From: an uncultured Salinimicrobium sp.
Lineage (GTDB): Bacteria; Bacteroidota; Bacteroidia; Flavobacteriales; Flavobacteriaceae
DNA length: 64,000 bases
Direction: 5' to 3'
Assembly: GCA_946887075.1 (NCBI GenBank)
Contig: CAMPKA010000018.1
Location: 1-64,000 of the forward strand
Part shown: positions 45,677 through 54,315 of the stretch, in pieces
Numbering within the stretch: position 1 is the first letter of the stretch
Layout of the letters: each line of letters begins with the position of its first letter
Translations under genes and position numbers: made by a program
The notes under the pieces: generated by a model
Database searches by the model: none
Told to the model about the DNA's origin: nothing
Seen by the model: only the letters and a program-made list of their open reading frames with translations

Positions 45677-48052
45677 ATGAAGCAACAGAAGGAGTTTCCT
45701 CTTGATATCAGGATCAGTTTTCATAAGATCATTTCGGAATACCGACACCAGCTGGAAAGGGAAACCAGTCATATTTCCAGGGAGTACATCCAGAAAATGC
45801 TGGATTATATTTCGTCCTTCCCTGCCCTTACTGAAGGCATTCAACAGGCTGAAGACCTTGTAAAATATAAAGATCCCATACGAATCCTGATGAAAGATCT
45901 TTTCCCTGAGATCCTCTCCCACAACCAGATCAAGGCAGTTTCGATCCCTTTCCACAATATAATTTTCAATTCTACAGAAAAATTCCGGCGTATTCTTTCT
46001 GAGGCAGGGGAGGATTTTTCGCTGTCCATGCGCAATCTCAATGAGGACCTGGATTATATCTTCGGGTGCATCATCATCCTGAATAAGTATCATGGCTATG
46101 ATATCGATTTTTCACGGCCGCTTTACTACGATATTCCGGATGAAGATGGGATCTCCCGCCACTACAGGATTGATCTGAATTCCGATTTCATGGAGATAGA
46201 ACCTACCGCCGAAGCGGTCGAGATTACGGAAGAAGACGTTGATATCCTGATTCAGAACATCGAGGATATTGAGATCTGGAAGAAAAAATTCCCACCCAAG
46301 AGCTATCTCTTCAAGGGCTTTACAATAATCACCCTGACCGATGTCACCGTCGATGATGCCATTTCAGACCTTAAGACAACGCTGCTACAGCAGAATTCTT
46401 CAGGGAAGGAGGAGATCGAAAAATTCCGGGAGATATTTAAATCGATCTACAAGATAAATGATCTGGATGTAGGATTTTCCATGTTCAATGAGCAGGAAGG
46501 AATATTCGAAAGAATCGGAAACTTCGATGCGCCGAGTTTTCTACTCGGAAAAAAGAAGCGGATTCCGGCTACGGAGGCTCTGGATGAGGAATTTTTTGAG
46601 GTTCTGTTTAGGAAGCAGCATAACCTGGGAATTCCCAGTGTGGAGGACCTGGTAAAAAACGATTCAGGTGGAATGCTCGCTCAGAATCTTTTCAAGAAAG
46701 GAGCTAAGAGTGCTATTCTGGCCCCAATCGCTCAAAACGGGAATTTTCTGGGTCTGCTGGAACTCGTGTCCTTCAAAAAGAACCAGCTGAACAGCGTCAA
46801 TGCCACCAAGCTTGAAGATATCCTTCCCTTTATTGTGACTGCTGTGGAAAGGAGCCGTTCAGAATTTGAGAACAGGATAAAAGCGGTCATTCAGAGTGAG
46901 TGTACTTCCATCCATCCGAGCGTTCTATGGGTATTTGAGAAAGAGGCTAAAAAATTCATTCGGGATCTGGATGAGGATGGTCTGGCCTCCTTTAAGGACA
47001 TTATCTTTGAAAACGTCCATCCGCTGTATGGAGAAATCGATATCATCGCCTCCTCCGAAACCAGGAATCAGGCTATTCAGAAAGACCTTCTCGATCAGCT
47101 GAGCCTGATCGAGGATATAGTGAAGCGGGCTCAGGAGGTTGAAAGGCTTGATATCTATAAACAGGTGTTATTCCGGATTGAGGAATTCAGGGAGGAGCTC
47201 TCGGACAGCCTTAATGCCTCCAGTGAACAGAAGGTGTACAATTTGCTTCAGAGGGAGATCAATCCCGTCCTGGAGCATATTGGACGGCAGAATTCCGAGC
47301 TCAGAACCCTGCTTAAAAGCTACAGGAGAAAGATCAATTCCGGTACAGGCATCATTTACAATCATCGCAAAAACTACGATGAGGCAGTTCAGCAGATCAA
47401 CCGCACCATGGCCCGGTATCTGGATCGGAAACAGCTCGATGCACAAAAGATCTACCCGCACTATTTTGAACGCTATAAAACAGATGGAGTAGAACACAAC
47501 ATGTATATCGGGGCTTCTTTGGTCAATGACAAGATCAAACCCTTTGATGAGGTTTACCTGTACAATTTGCGCCTTTGGCAGCTCAGCACCATGTGCGAAA
47601 TGGAGAACAGGTTCTACCAGATACAGGAGAACAATCCCCTGAAGCTGCAGGCCGCCTCGCTCATTCTGGTGTATAATACCACCCTCTCAATCCGGTACAG
47701 GATGGATGAGAAACAGTTTGATGTGGATGGCACCTATAACGCGCGCTATGAGATCATCAAGAAAAGGATCGACAAAGCCTGCGTGAAGAATTCAGATGAG
47801 CGGGTAACCCAGAAGGGAAAAATCTCGATAATATACTCAGGAAGCACTGAGGAAAGGGAGTACCTGAGGTATGTCAAATACCTGCAGGCAAAAAAATATC
47901 TGGGTGAGGAAGTCGAACTCCTGGAGCTTGAGGATGTTCAAGGTGTCATAGGGCTCAAGGCCATCAGGGTCGAGGTGCTATACCACCTACAGGACGAAGC
48001 TTCCCCGGAGCAGGTGATCACCTACGATGATCTGGTACGGGAATTAGAGTAG
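45677..48052 (+). CDS. large soluble protein with GAF-like region
   Basis: Protein of 791 residues without signal peptide or membrane segments. Residues about 245-400 look like a GAF domain (DVGFSMFNEQEGIFERIGN ... SAILAPIAQNGNFLGLLELVS). The rest is mostly charged helix with coiled-coil character (about 460-620), then a domain ending in VKYLQAKKYLGEEVELLELEDVQGV. I recognise it only as a conserved flavobacterial GAF-containing protein of unknown role; it has no kinase, cyclase or output domain that I can see. Its last 9 nt overlap the end of the convergent HD-PycTM gene, an arrangement that may produce antisense control of both 3' ends. Confidence 0.8.
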   Translation: MKQQKEFPLDIRISFHKIISEYRHQLERETSHISREYIQKMLDYISSFPALTEGIQQAEDLVKYKDPIRILMKDLFPEILSHNQIKAVSIPFHNIIFNSTEKFRRILSEAGEDFSLSMRNLNEDLDYIFGCIIILNKYHGYDIDFSRPLYYDIPDEDGISRHYRIDLNSDFMEIEPTAEAVEITEEDVDILIQNIEDIEIWKKKFPPKSYLFKGFTIITLTDVTVDDAISDLKTTLLQQNSSGKEEIEKFREIFKSIYKINDLDVGFSMFNEQEGIFERIGNFDAPSFLLGKKKRIPATEALDEEFFEVLFRKQHNLGIPSVEDLVKNDSGGMLAQNLFKKGAKSAILAPIAQNGNFLGLLELVSFKKNQLNSVNATKLEDILPFIVTAVERSRSEFENRIKAVIQSECTSIHPSVLWVFEKEAKKFIRDLDEDGLASFKDIIFENVHPLYGEIDIIASSETRNQAIQKDLLDQLSLIEDIVKRAQEVERLDIYKQVLFRIEEFREELSDSLNASSEQKVYNLLQREINPVLEHIGRQNSELRTLLKSYRRKINSGTGIIYNHRKNYDEAVQQINRTMARYLDRKQLDAQKIYPHYFERYKTDGVEHNMYIGASLVNDKIKPFDEVYLYNLRLWQLSTMCEMENRFYQIQENNPLKLQAASLILVYNTTLSIRYRMDEKQFDVDGTYNARYEIIKKRIDKACVKNSDERVTQKGKISIIYSGSTEEREYLRYVKYLQAKKYLGEEVELLELEDVQGVIGLKAIRVEVLYHLQDEASPEQVITYDDLVRELE

Positions 48053-49234
48053 ATAATAGGTTACGATAAAACTCACTGCAGCAAGGATGATCCCAGTCAT
48101 AAAGATGTTGTAGGTAATTCTGAGCAACCTGTATTTGCGGTTCAGGACCCCTCCCAGGAGATACAGATCCTTGGACAGGGAATCATAGACGTAGTCATGG
48201 TCGTTTATAATCTCGTGCATGGCCCACCGGAACTGGTCATATGGCATCCTGTGAAAATTGCCGAAGAACAGCACATTTACCTCTTTGTTTTTGACCTGTT
48301 CCTTGGTGAATTCACCACTTGTGATGTCCGGTCTGGTCGACATGATGGCCCCTATGATGGAGGCTACACTGAAGATGACCAGGATCAGCGTAGGAATCAT
48401 GATGGTGGTATCAGTCCTGCCGGGATCTGTAAGGTTTGGGATGAGATTTGCGATCATCAGCGAGACAATAATGGCATTGACCGAGAGCAGAATGTTCGCT
48501 TTGGCATCTGCAATATCGCTGAGCTTGAGGTGGTTTCTCATCGTCACCCTGAATAGGGTCTGAATACCCCTGTCCGGGCTCTGGTCCTTATACTTGATCT
48601 TTAACCTTGCCTTGGTTTCCTCCTTGACCAGTTTCTCTTTCTCCTTCTTTTCCTTTTTTAGAAGGGAAAGCAGATTGTCATTTTTTTTCTCACTCCAGTT
48701 CTCAATGGCATAATCCGTATAGAAGCGATGTCTTTTAGTGAACAGTTCAATGTTCTGTTCGACCCATTCCCGGGGTTCATAATTCTTGATATGCTGCAGA
48801 CGCAGCTCCTGTCTTAGAAATTCACTGGCTTCGTCAAAATATTTCTTCGCCAGATGGGAGGTGTCGGCATCCTTGAGGATCATCTCTGGAAGGTCCTTGG
48901 GTTCGACCTCCATTCTTGTGGCCCTGATGCACCTGGCCACGTCTTCGATCAATCCGGCATCGGCATTATTCTCCTCCAGCCATTTCGTGGCAATTGAAAC
49001 GCTCTCCTCCTCATGACCTTTATATTTCTTGGTATACCCTGTATCATGAAGCCAGGCGGCAAGCAGTACAGCCTCTTCCTGTTTAACACTCTTTTGAGAT
49101 TTTTCAATTATTTCTTTACTACTTTTAACTACCCGCTGGGTGTGCTGGTAGTTGTGATAGAGAAAGGTATTCGGGAGTTTTTCTTTGAATAATTCTAGAA
49201 CGAAATCGGCTGTTTTCTCGATGAGAGGTGTCAT
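48044..49234 (-). CDS. HD phosphohydrolase domain fused to Pycsar-effector-type membrane domain (DUF5706)
   Basis: Protein of 396 residues. Residues about 1-170 are an HD-superfamily phosphohydrolase: H31 in YHNYQHTQRVV, H63-D64 in AAWLHDTGYTKK, and a later Asp in LKDADTSHLAK. A charged coiled linker (180-215) leads to residues about 230-396, which match the DUF5706 / PycTM type: SDIADAKANILLSVNAIIVS (239-258), three or four membrane helices (243-265, 279-301, 369-395) and KNKEVNVLFFGNFHRM. In Pycsar antiphage systems a separate cyclase makes cCMP or cUMP to trigger a PycTM effector. No cyclase gene is within the window, so here the HD domain may supply or remove the signal in cis. Function not established. 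Confidence 0.88.
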   Translation of the reverse strand: MTPLIEKTADFVLELFKEKLPNTFLYHNYQHTQRVVKSSKEIIEKSQKSVKQEEAVLLAAWLHDTGYTKKYKGHEEESVSIATKWLEENNADAGLIEDVARCIRATRMEVEPKDLPEMILKDADTSHLAKKYFDEASEFLRQELRLQHIKNYEPREWVEQNIELFTKRHRFYTDYAIENWSEKKNDNLLSLLKKEKKEKEKLVKEETKARLKIKYKDQSPDRGIQTLFRVTMRNHLKLSDIADAKANILLSVNAIIVSLMIANLIPNLTDPGRTDTTIMIPTLILVIFSVASIIGAIMSTRPDITSGEFTKEQVKNKEVNVLFFGNFHRMPYDQFRWAMHEIINDHDYVYDSLSKDLYLLGGVLNRKYRLLRITYNIFMTGIILAAVSFIVTYYLL

Positions 49235-49290
49235 TAAATCCAGGTTGGTTTAAATACCAAAATACGAAAAAAAACCCCCAATAAATTTGT

Positions 49291-52200
49291 ATGAAAAAAA
49301 ATAACATATTTCTAACACTGCTTATTTTTCTAATACTCACGGCCTGTTCCTCAACCAACGGTTCCCTTTATCGAGACGGGCAACCCACCTCAAATTTTGG
49401 TTATCCTTCGGACAAGAAAATCGCCAAATCATTTTACCTTCTGGGGGACGGCGGGTACGCATTACCAGGAGGTACCTCGGAGGGACTCCTGGCTTTCAAG
49501 ACCTACCTGGACTCTGTGAAACAATACGGCAACTATACGATCTTCCTTGGGGACAATATATATCCGGACGGGATGGAGGAGGAGGGGAATCCTGGTCGCG
49601 AAACCGGAGAATACCGGATAGACGCACAACTCGATGCTGTTGAAAACTATGATGGGAAGGTCATCTTTATACCCGGGAACCATGACTGGTATAATGAGGG
49701 TGTCGCCGGGCTGAAGCGGGAACAGGAATATATCGAAACCCAGCTGGAGGATGAGAATATCTTTTACCCGGAACCAGGATGTCCCTTTGTCAGTATGGAG
49801 ATATCGGACAAGATTCAGCTCTTGATTTTGGATTCTCAGTGGTACCTTACCAATTGGGACAATCATCCCACCATCAATGACAATTGCGAGATCAAAACCC
49901 GGGAGGCGCTGTTCCTGGAAGTAGAAAGTGAGCTCAAGAAGAACCAGAACAAGATGGTTGTTTTTGCCCTTCATCACCCCCTTTATACCAATGGGGTTCA
50001 TGGTGGATCCTATGATTTTAACCAACACCTGTATCCCAGTCAGAAAAAAATCCCCGTACCCATTCTGGGTTCCCTGGTAATGCTGGTAAGGACCAGCGGA
50101 GGGATCTCTATCCAGGATACTCAGAATGAGCGTTACAAGGAACTGGTGAATAGGCTGGAGACGATTTCCAAAAGATGGGGCAGTGTGATCTTTGTCTCAG
50201 GACATGAACATAGTCTCCAGTACAATGTCAGTGACGGCGTAAAGCAGATCGTTTCCGGGTCTGGTTCCAAGGCCTCTTATGTCAATCTCAGCCGGACCGG
50301 CCTGTTTGCTCATGAAGGACAGGGATTTGCTGTGCTTGATATCTTTGAGGATGGTTCGACCTGGGCCAGTTTCTACGGTGCAGAAAGCCAGAAACCCAAG
50401 TTGTTGTACCAGACCGAGGTCTATCCGGCTCCAGAACCCTATAATACCGATACACTGCCGGACCAGTTTCCGGAGTACGTTTACGAATCGGTATATGAGC
50501 CGCGGGACACCCTGAAATCCGAATTATATGAAAGCGTGTGGGGGGACCGGTACCGTGATCTCTATGGTACTGAAATAAAGGCAAAGGTCGTCGACCTCGA
50601 CACGCTATACGGCGGCCTTGAAGTGATCAGAACGGGCGGGGGACATCAGACGCGATCCCTCCGACTAAAGGATAGCCTGGGAAGGGATTACAACCTGCGG
50701 GCCATTAAGAAGAGCGCCGTCCAGTTCCTGCAAACCGTGGCTTTCAAGAATGCCTCAGTCGAATCGGAATTCGAAAATACCCTCGCTGAGGATGTCATTG
50801 AAGATTTTTATACTTCGGCCCACCCCTACGGATTTATGGTGATCCCGAAACTTTCCGAGGCTGCGGGAATCTACCACACCAATCCGGAACTTTATTATGT
50901 TCCCAAACAGGAAGCCCTGGGACCCTACAACAGGGAATATGGTGATGAGCTCTACATGATTGTGGAGCGTCCGGAAGAAGGGTGGATCGGTTATGAAACC
51001 TTCGGCTCCCCGGATCACGATGTGGAGAGTACTTCAGGGGTTTTTGAGCGACTGAGAAGAGATGAAAAATATAAGTTGGATGAAGCGGCCTACATCCGGG
51101 CCCGGCTTTTTGATATGCTAGTCGGGGACTGGGACAGGCATCAGGACCAGTGGCGTTGGTCGGAATTTGAGGATGAGGAAGGTAACCATATTTTCCGGCC
51201 AATTCCACGGGACAGGGATCAGGTCTTTTCAAATTTCGACGGGGCCTTTTTGTCGACGCTAAGGGGCCTAACGGGATTTGCGAATCAGTTCGCGGAGTAC
51301 GGTCCCGATATCGATAATGTGGAATGGTTCAATGCAGCAGCACTGGGGCTGGACAGAAGTCTGATCCAGAATAAGGGTCAGGAGGAATGGATCAGGCAGG
51401 CAGAGTACCTTCAGGAGCATATTACCGATGAGGCCATACAGGAGGCATTTAATGCGCTACCAGAAGAAACCCGAGGGGAATCCTCAGAAAGGATCAAGAA
51501 CTATCTGAAAGCGAGACTGGAAAATCTCGATGAGATCGCAAAAAGATATTACCAGGTATTGGCGCGAACTTCTGTTGTCACCGGGACTGACAAGGACGAC
51601 CATATCATGGTCGAAAGACTACCTGAAGGACTGACCAAAGTGACCGTATACAGGATCAAAGACGGGGAAAAGGCGGAGGTGGTTAATTCCCGGGTATATG
51701 ATCCAAACTTTACCAATGAAATCTGGGTGTACGGCCTGGATGATGACGACATATTCGAAGTGGTTGGAGAAGGTGATGATCCCATTCTGACCAGGCTTAT
51801 CGGGGGGCAGAATAACGATATCTACCGGGTCCGAAAAGGAAAACGGGTGAAGATCTACGACTATGTATCCAAACCCAATACCATCGAGATCAATAATGGT
51901 GCGAATCTGGAACTCACCGACGACTACGAGGTCAATATCTTTGATAAAGACAGAAAGGTATATACCGTTTCCAGCATTCTGCCGTCATTGGGATACAATC
52001 CCGACGACGGATTCAAACTTGGAGTAGCCGGAACCTATACCACGTATGGATTCAGGAGAAATCCCTTCACCGCCAGGCATAGCCTCAGAGCCGGCTACTA
52101 TTTTGCGACCCAGGGCTATGATCTGGAGTATGCGGGGGAATTCGCCAATATGTGGGGGAATTACAATCTTGCCGTCGGGGCTCATTTTACGAGCCCCAAT

Positions 52201-53007
52201 TTTACGAGGAACTTCTTTGGTTACGGCAATGACAGTAGTAACCCGGAAGATGCCCTGGGAAGAGACTATAACCGGATCCGGATTAGCAGGATAGGAGCAG
52301 AAGCAGGTTTTGTAAGAGAAAGCCCCTTTGGGAGTTTTTTCAGATACATGGCTTCCTTCGAAGGGGTCCAGGTGGAGCCGACTCCCGACCGCTTCATTAC
52401 GGAGGGATTTGCCACAGGACCAGGATTCTTTGAACGGAAGTATTTCTTCGGTCTGGAGGGCCTCTATAGGTATGAGAGCTACGATGACGTGCTCAATCCC
52501 GCCAATGGAATGCGGTTCCAGCTCAGGGTAGGAGGAAAGATGGAAACCAAGGAGGCTGACAACGTTTTTGGCTACATTGAACCGTACCTGGGCTTCTTCA
52601 GGTCCATTTCAAGAAACAACAAATGGGTGCTTAATCCACGAATACAGGCACAGATCAACTTAGGGGATGACTTCCAGTTTTACCAGGCCGCCACCCTTGG
52701 GGGGAACACCGGTCTTCGGGGATATCGCCTCGAAAGGTTCGCAGGAGAGAGTTCGCTGGCAACCGGTGCGGATCTTCGCTATAGCCTGGATCAGTTCAGG
52801 ACACAATTTCTCCCCCTGCAGATCGGATTCTTTGGTGGCTACGATATCGGAAGGGTATGGATAGATGGAGAGGACAGTGGCGACTGGCACAACAGTATTG
52901 GGGGTGGCTTCTGGGTCACTGCTGCTCAGGCTTTGACAGGAAAGGTGAATCTCTTCACCGGGGGAGAAGGAATACGGTTCAGCTTTAGTCTTGGCCTTAA
53001 TTTCTAA
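49291..53007 (+). CDS. phosphoesterase / CotH-like kinase / Omp85 barrel fusion lipoprotein
   Basis: Giant envelope protein of 1238 residues. A lipobox (LTACS, Cys 19) is followed by a calcineurin-like metallophosphoesterase at about 48-330 with GDGG, LGDN (87), PGNHDW (about 129), FALHHP and SGHEHS. Residues about 440-800 look like an atypical protein-kinase fold: LRAIKK (K473/K474 as possible ATP-binding Lys), GDWDRHQDQWRW (613-623) and PIPRDRDQVF (637-646), which parallel the catalytic and metal loops of CotH/HipA-like kinases. From about 900 to the end is a BamA/TamA-like beta-barrel with the GNTGLRGY motif and a final aromatic. The phosphoesterase and barrel are clear; the kinase is my inference. 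Divergent from the HD-PycTM gene. Confidence 0.85.
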   Translation: MKKNNIFLTLLIFLILTACSSTNGSLYRDGQPTSNFGYPSDKKIAKSFYLLGDGGYALPGGTSEGLLAFKTYLDSVKQYGNYTIFLGDNIYPDGMEEEGNPGRETGEYRIDAQLDAVENYDGKVIFIPGNHDWYNEGVAGLKREQEYIETQLEDENIFYPEPGCPFVSMEISDKIQLLILDSQWYLTNWDNHPTINDNCEIKTREALFLEVESELKKNQNKMVVFALHHPLYTNGVHGGSYDFNQHLYPSQKKIPVPILGSLVMLVRTSGGISIQDTQNERYKELVNRLETISKRWGSVIFVSGHEHSLQYNVSDGVKQIVSGSGSKASYVNLSRTGLFAHEGQGFAVLDIFEDGSTWASFYGAESQKPKLLYQTEVYPAPEPYNTDTLPDQFPEYVYESVYEPRDTLKSELYESVWGDRYRDLYGTEIKAKVVDLDTLYGGLEVIRTGGGHQTRSLRLKDSLGRDYNLRAIKKSAVQFLQTVAFKNASVESEFENTLAEDVIEDFYTSAHPYGFMVIPKLSEAAGIYHTNPELYYVPKQEALGPYNREYGDELYMIVERPEEGWIGYETFGSPDHDVESTSGVFERLRRDEKYKLDEAAYIRARLFDMLVGDWDRHQDQWRWSEFEDEEGNHIFRPIPRDRDQVFSNFDGAFLSTLRGLTGFANQFAEYGPDIDNVEWFNAAALGLDRSLIQNKGQEEWIRQAEYLQEHITDEAIQEAFNALPEETRGESSERIKNYLKARLENLDEIAKRYYQVLARTSVVTGTDKDDHIMVERLPEGLTKVTVYRIKDGEKAEVVNSRVYDPNFTNEIWVYGLDDDDIFEVVGEGDDPILTRLIGGQNNDIYRVRKGKRVKIYDYVSKPNTIEINNGANLELTDDYEVNIFDKDRKVYTVSSILPSLGYNPDDGFKLGVAGTYTTYGFRRNPFTARHSLRAGYYFATQGYDLEYAGEFANMWGNYNLAVGAHFTSPNFTRNFFGYGNDSSNPEDALGRDYNRIRISRIGAEAGFVRESPFGSFFRYMASFEGVQVEPTPDRFITEGFATGPGFFERKYFFGLEGLYRYESYDDVLNPANGMRFQLRVGGKMETKEADNVFGYIEPYLGFFRSISRNNKWVLNPRIQAQINLGDDFQFYQAATLGGNTGLRGYRLERFAGESSLATGADLRYSLDQFRTQFLPLQIGFFGGYDIGRVWIDGEDSGDWHNSIGGGFWVTAAQALTGKVNLFTGGEGIRFSFSLGLNF

Positions 53008-53010
53008 TGA

Positions 53011-53040
53011 AAAAAGTCCCGGCACTGTCGGGACTTTTTT
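53011..53040. terminator. bidirectional terminator
   Basis: AAAAAGTCCC (53011-53020) pairs with GGGACTTTTT (53030-53039). It serves the barrel protein on the plus strand and dps on the minus strand. Confidence 0.9.
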
Positions 53041-53063
53041 ATAGATGATTTAACGTCAGGTCG

Positions 53064-53555
53064 TTACACCGGCTTATGCTGTTCCGAAGTTTTCATCTTC
53101 CAGGCATCCAACATCCAGCTCGTTTTTTCGAGTTCCCGGATATATGCCCCCACCAGGTCAATGGTTCCTTCATCTCCACCTTTCTCAGCCACTTCGGCTA
53201 CTTTTCTCATCTGCTTTAAAAGAATTCCGTGATCCTTGAGGAGATTTTTGATCATTTCCGAATCGGAGATATCGGAAGGCGATTCCTCGAGATTCGAGGT
53301 CTTGAGATATTCAGACAGATTGCTGGTAGGCTGGAAACGGAGCGTTAAAATTCGCTCGGCGATCTCGTCTACCTTGAGCTTTGCATCGTCGTATAACTCC
53401 TCGAACTTCTCGTGAAGGTCAAAGAAATTTTTACCGATCACATTCCAGTGGTAATTCCTGAGTTTTTGGTAGTATAAATGATAATCTGCCAGAAGAACGT
53501 TGAGTTCCTTTACTGTGGCAGCCGTCTTTTTTTCATCTAGTCCTAGATAGCTCAT
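53064..53555 (-). CDS. dps: Dps ferritin-like DNA-protection protein
   Basis: Mini-ferritin of 163 residues that stores iron and protects DNA from peroxide. The inter-subunit ferroxidase residues are present: H36 in NYHWNV, H48 in LHEKFEELY, D63 and E67 in KVDEIAER. I use ATG 53555 (MSYLGLDEKK): an in-frame start at 53606 exists but lies upstream of the -7 box at 53582-53589, so it would not be transcribed. Monocistronic. Confidence 0.94.
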   Translation of the reverse strand: MSYLGLDEKKTAATVKELNVLLADYHLYYQKLRNYHWNVIGKNFFDLHEKFEELYDDAKLKVDEIAERILTLRFQPTSNLSEYLKTSNLEESPSDISDSEMIKNLLKDHGILLKQMRKVAEVAEKGGDEGTIDLVGAYIRELEKTSWMLDAWKMKTSEQHKPV

Positions 53556-53581
53556 GTTATCGTTTTTAATTTTTAGTTGAT

Positions 53582-53589
53582 CAAAAATA
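53582..53589 (-). promoter_or_regulatory. -7 element of dps
   Basis: TATTTTTG on the minus strand, 27 nt before the dps ATG. Fits TAnnTTTG; the upstream box is weak, as might be expected for a regulated stress gene. Confidence 0.45.
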
Positions 53590-53642
53590 GTATAGTCTGG
53601 TTCCAAAACTTGGGAAACTAAAGAAGTTTAGGATGATTTTAG

Positions 53643-53963
53643 CTAATCTGAAATAGGTCGGTTCCTTTTCAGATCCAGCTTTTCCATCAGGTCATCTGAG
53701 ATTTGTCCCGACGTGTAATTGTACCCGTCGATCAGAATTCCCTTTCTCCCCGAAGAAGTGCTGATTGCATACAAGGTTGCCTCGTCGTCCGGATTGGAAA
53801 TTCCTTCAAAACGGTAGACCTCGTCTACCACAAAATCTGCATCTAAAAATGCCGTTCTTTCGGCTCCTTTAAGTGTGTCGTCAAGCAGATTGAAATCCTC
53901 TTCATATCCGTCCTCTATCTGAAGCATGTTGATGGTTTCGGATAATGTACCTCGTTGTTTCAT
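53643..53963 (-). CDS. conserved small flavobacterial protein
   Basis: Protein of 106 residues, acidic N-terminal half (ETINMLQIEDGYEEDFNLLDD) followed by DADFVVDEVYRFEGISNPDDEATLYAISTSSGRKGILIDGYNYTSG. I recognise this as the small family often labelled phosphoribosylpyrophosphate synthetase in flavobacteria, a label that is not supported: it is a third of the size of Prs and lacks its PRPP loop. Function unknown. It lies upstream of dps on the same strand with an 87-nt gap. Confidence 0.8.
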   Translation of the reverse strand: MKQRGTLSETINMLQIEDGYEEDFNLLDDTLKGAERTAFLDADFVVDEVYRFEGISNPDDEATLYAISTSSGRKGILIDGYNYTSGQISDDLMEKLDLKRNRPISD

Positions 53964-54053
53964 TTGGGCTTTTTTGGTTTTATCCTTTTAATTTACGCCG
54001 GAGCCCCCGGGCCTGCAAACCAACTATAGCCTTTAGTAAAAGTTTAACTACCC

Positions 54054-54197
54054 CTACCTATTCCGATCCTTTTTCCCCCATTTGAACAGCCCAAGAGGAA
54101 ACACCAGAAAGATAAACAAATACCAGCCTGTGATCAGGCCGATGATAGTGATAAGCGCTGCTAAAGCATAAAACCAGTAACTGGAGGGGAATTTCAT
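54054..54197 (-). CDS. small membrane protein (47 residues)
   Basis: Short ORF, MKFPSSYWFYALAALITIIG then a second hydrophobic stretch and the basic tail WGKKDRNR. It has two close hydrophobic segments (about residues 7-22 and 24-38) with a positive C-terminus, as in real small membrane proteins. The frame is open upstream to 54248, but the ATG at 54197 starts the hydrophobic protein cleanly. Role unknown. Confidence 0.55.
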   Translation of the reverse strand: MKFPSSYWFYALAALITIIGLITGWYLFIFLVFPLGLFKWGKKDRNR

Positions 54198-54280
54198 AGA
54201 ATTGGGTAATTTATAGGAGAATTTAGTCAAAATAGCAGAAGATAACAAAGCCAGACAAGCTTAAATTTGAGACCCTTTTA

Positions 54281-54288
54281 TACATTTG
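54281..54288 (+). promoter_or_regulatory. -7 element of the LacI-type regulator
   Basis: TACATTTG, 28 nt before the ATG at 54316; a TTTG lies at 54266-54269 but only 11 nt away, shorter than usual. Confidence 0.4.
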
Positions 54289-54315
54289 TAATTAACCTAT
54301 ATTCCAACCCCTCAG

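Noticed and set aside
48044..49234. Calling a complete Pycsar defence system
   Set aside because: No nucleotide cyclase is present and the neighbours look like core genes, so only the effector-type domain can be claimed.
49282..49289. TAAATTTG just before the start of the phosphoesterase-barrel gene
   Set aside because: It fits a -7 box, but the start of transcription would fall inside the coding sequence after the ATG; there is no later start that keeps the signal peptide, so this is probably just the AT-rich leader.
53643..53963. Phosphoribosylpyrophosphate synthetase label for the 106-residue protein
   Set aside because: Much too short and without the PRPP-binding loop; the name is probably a propagated misannotation.
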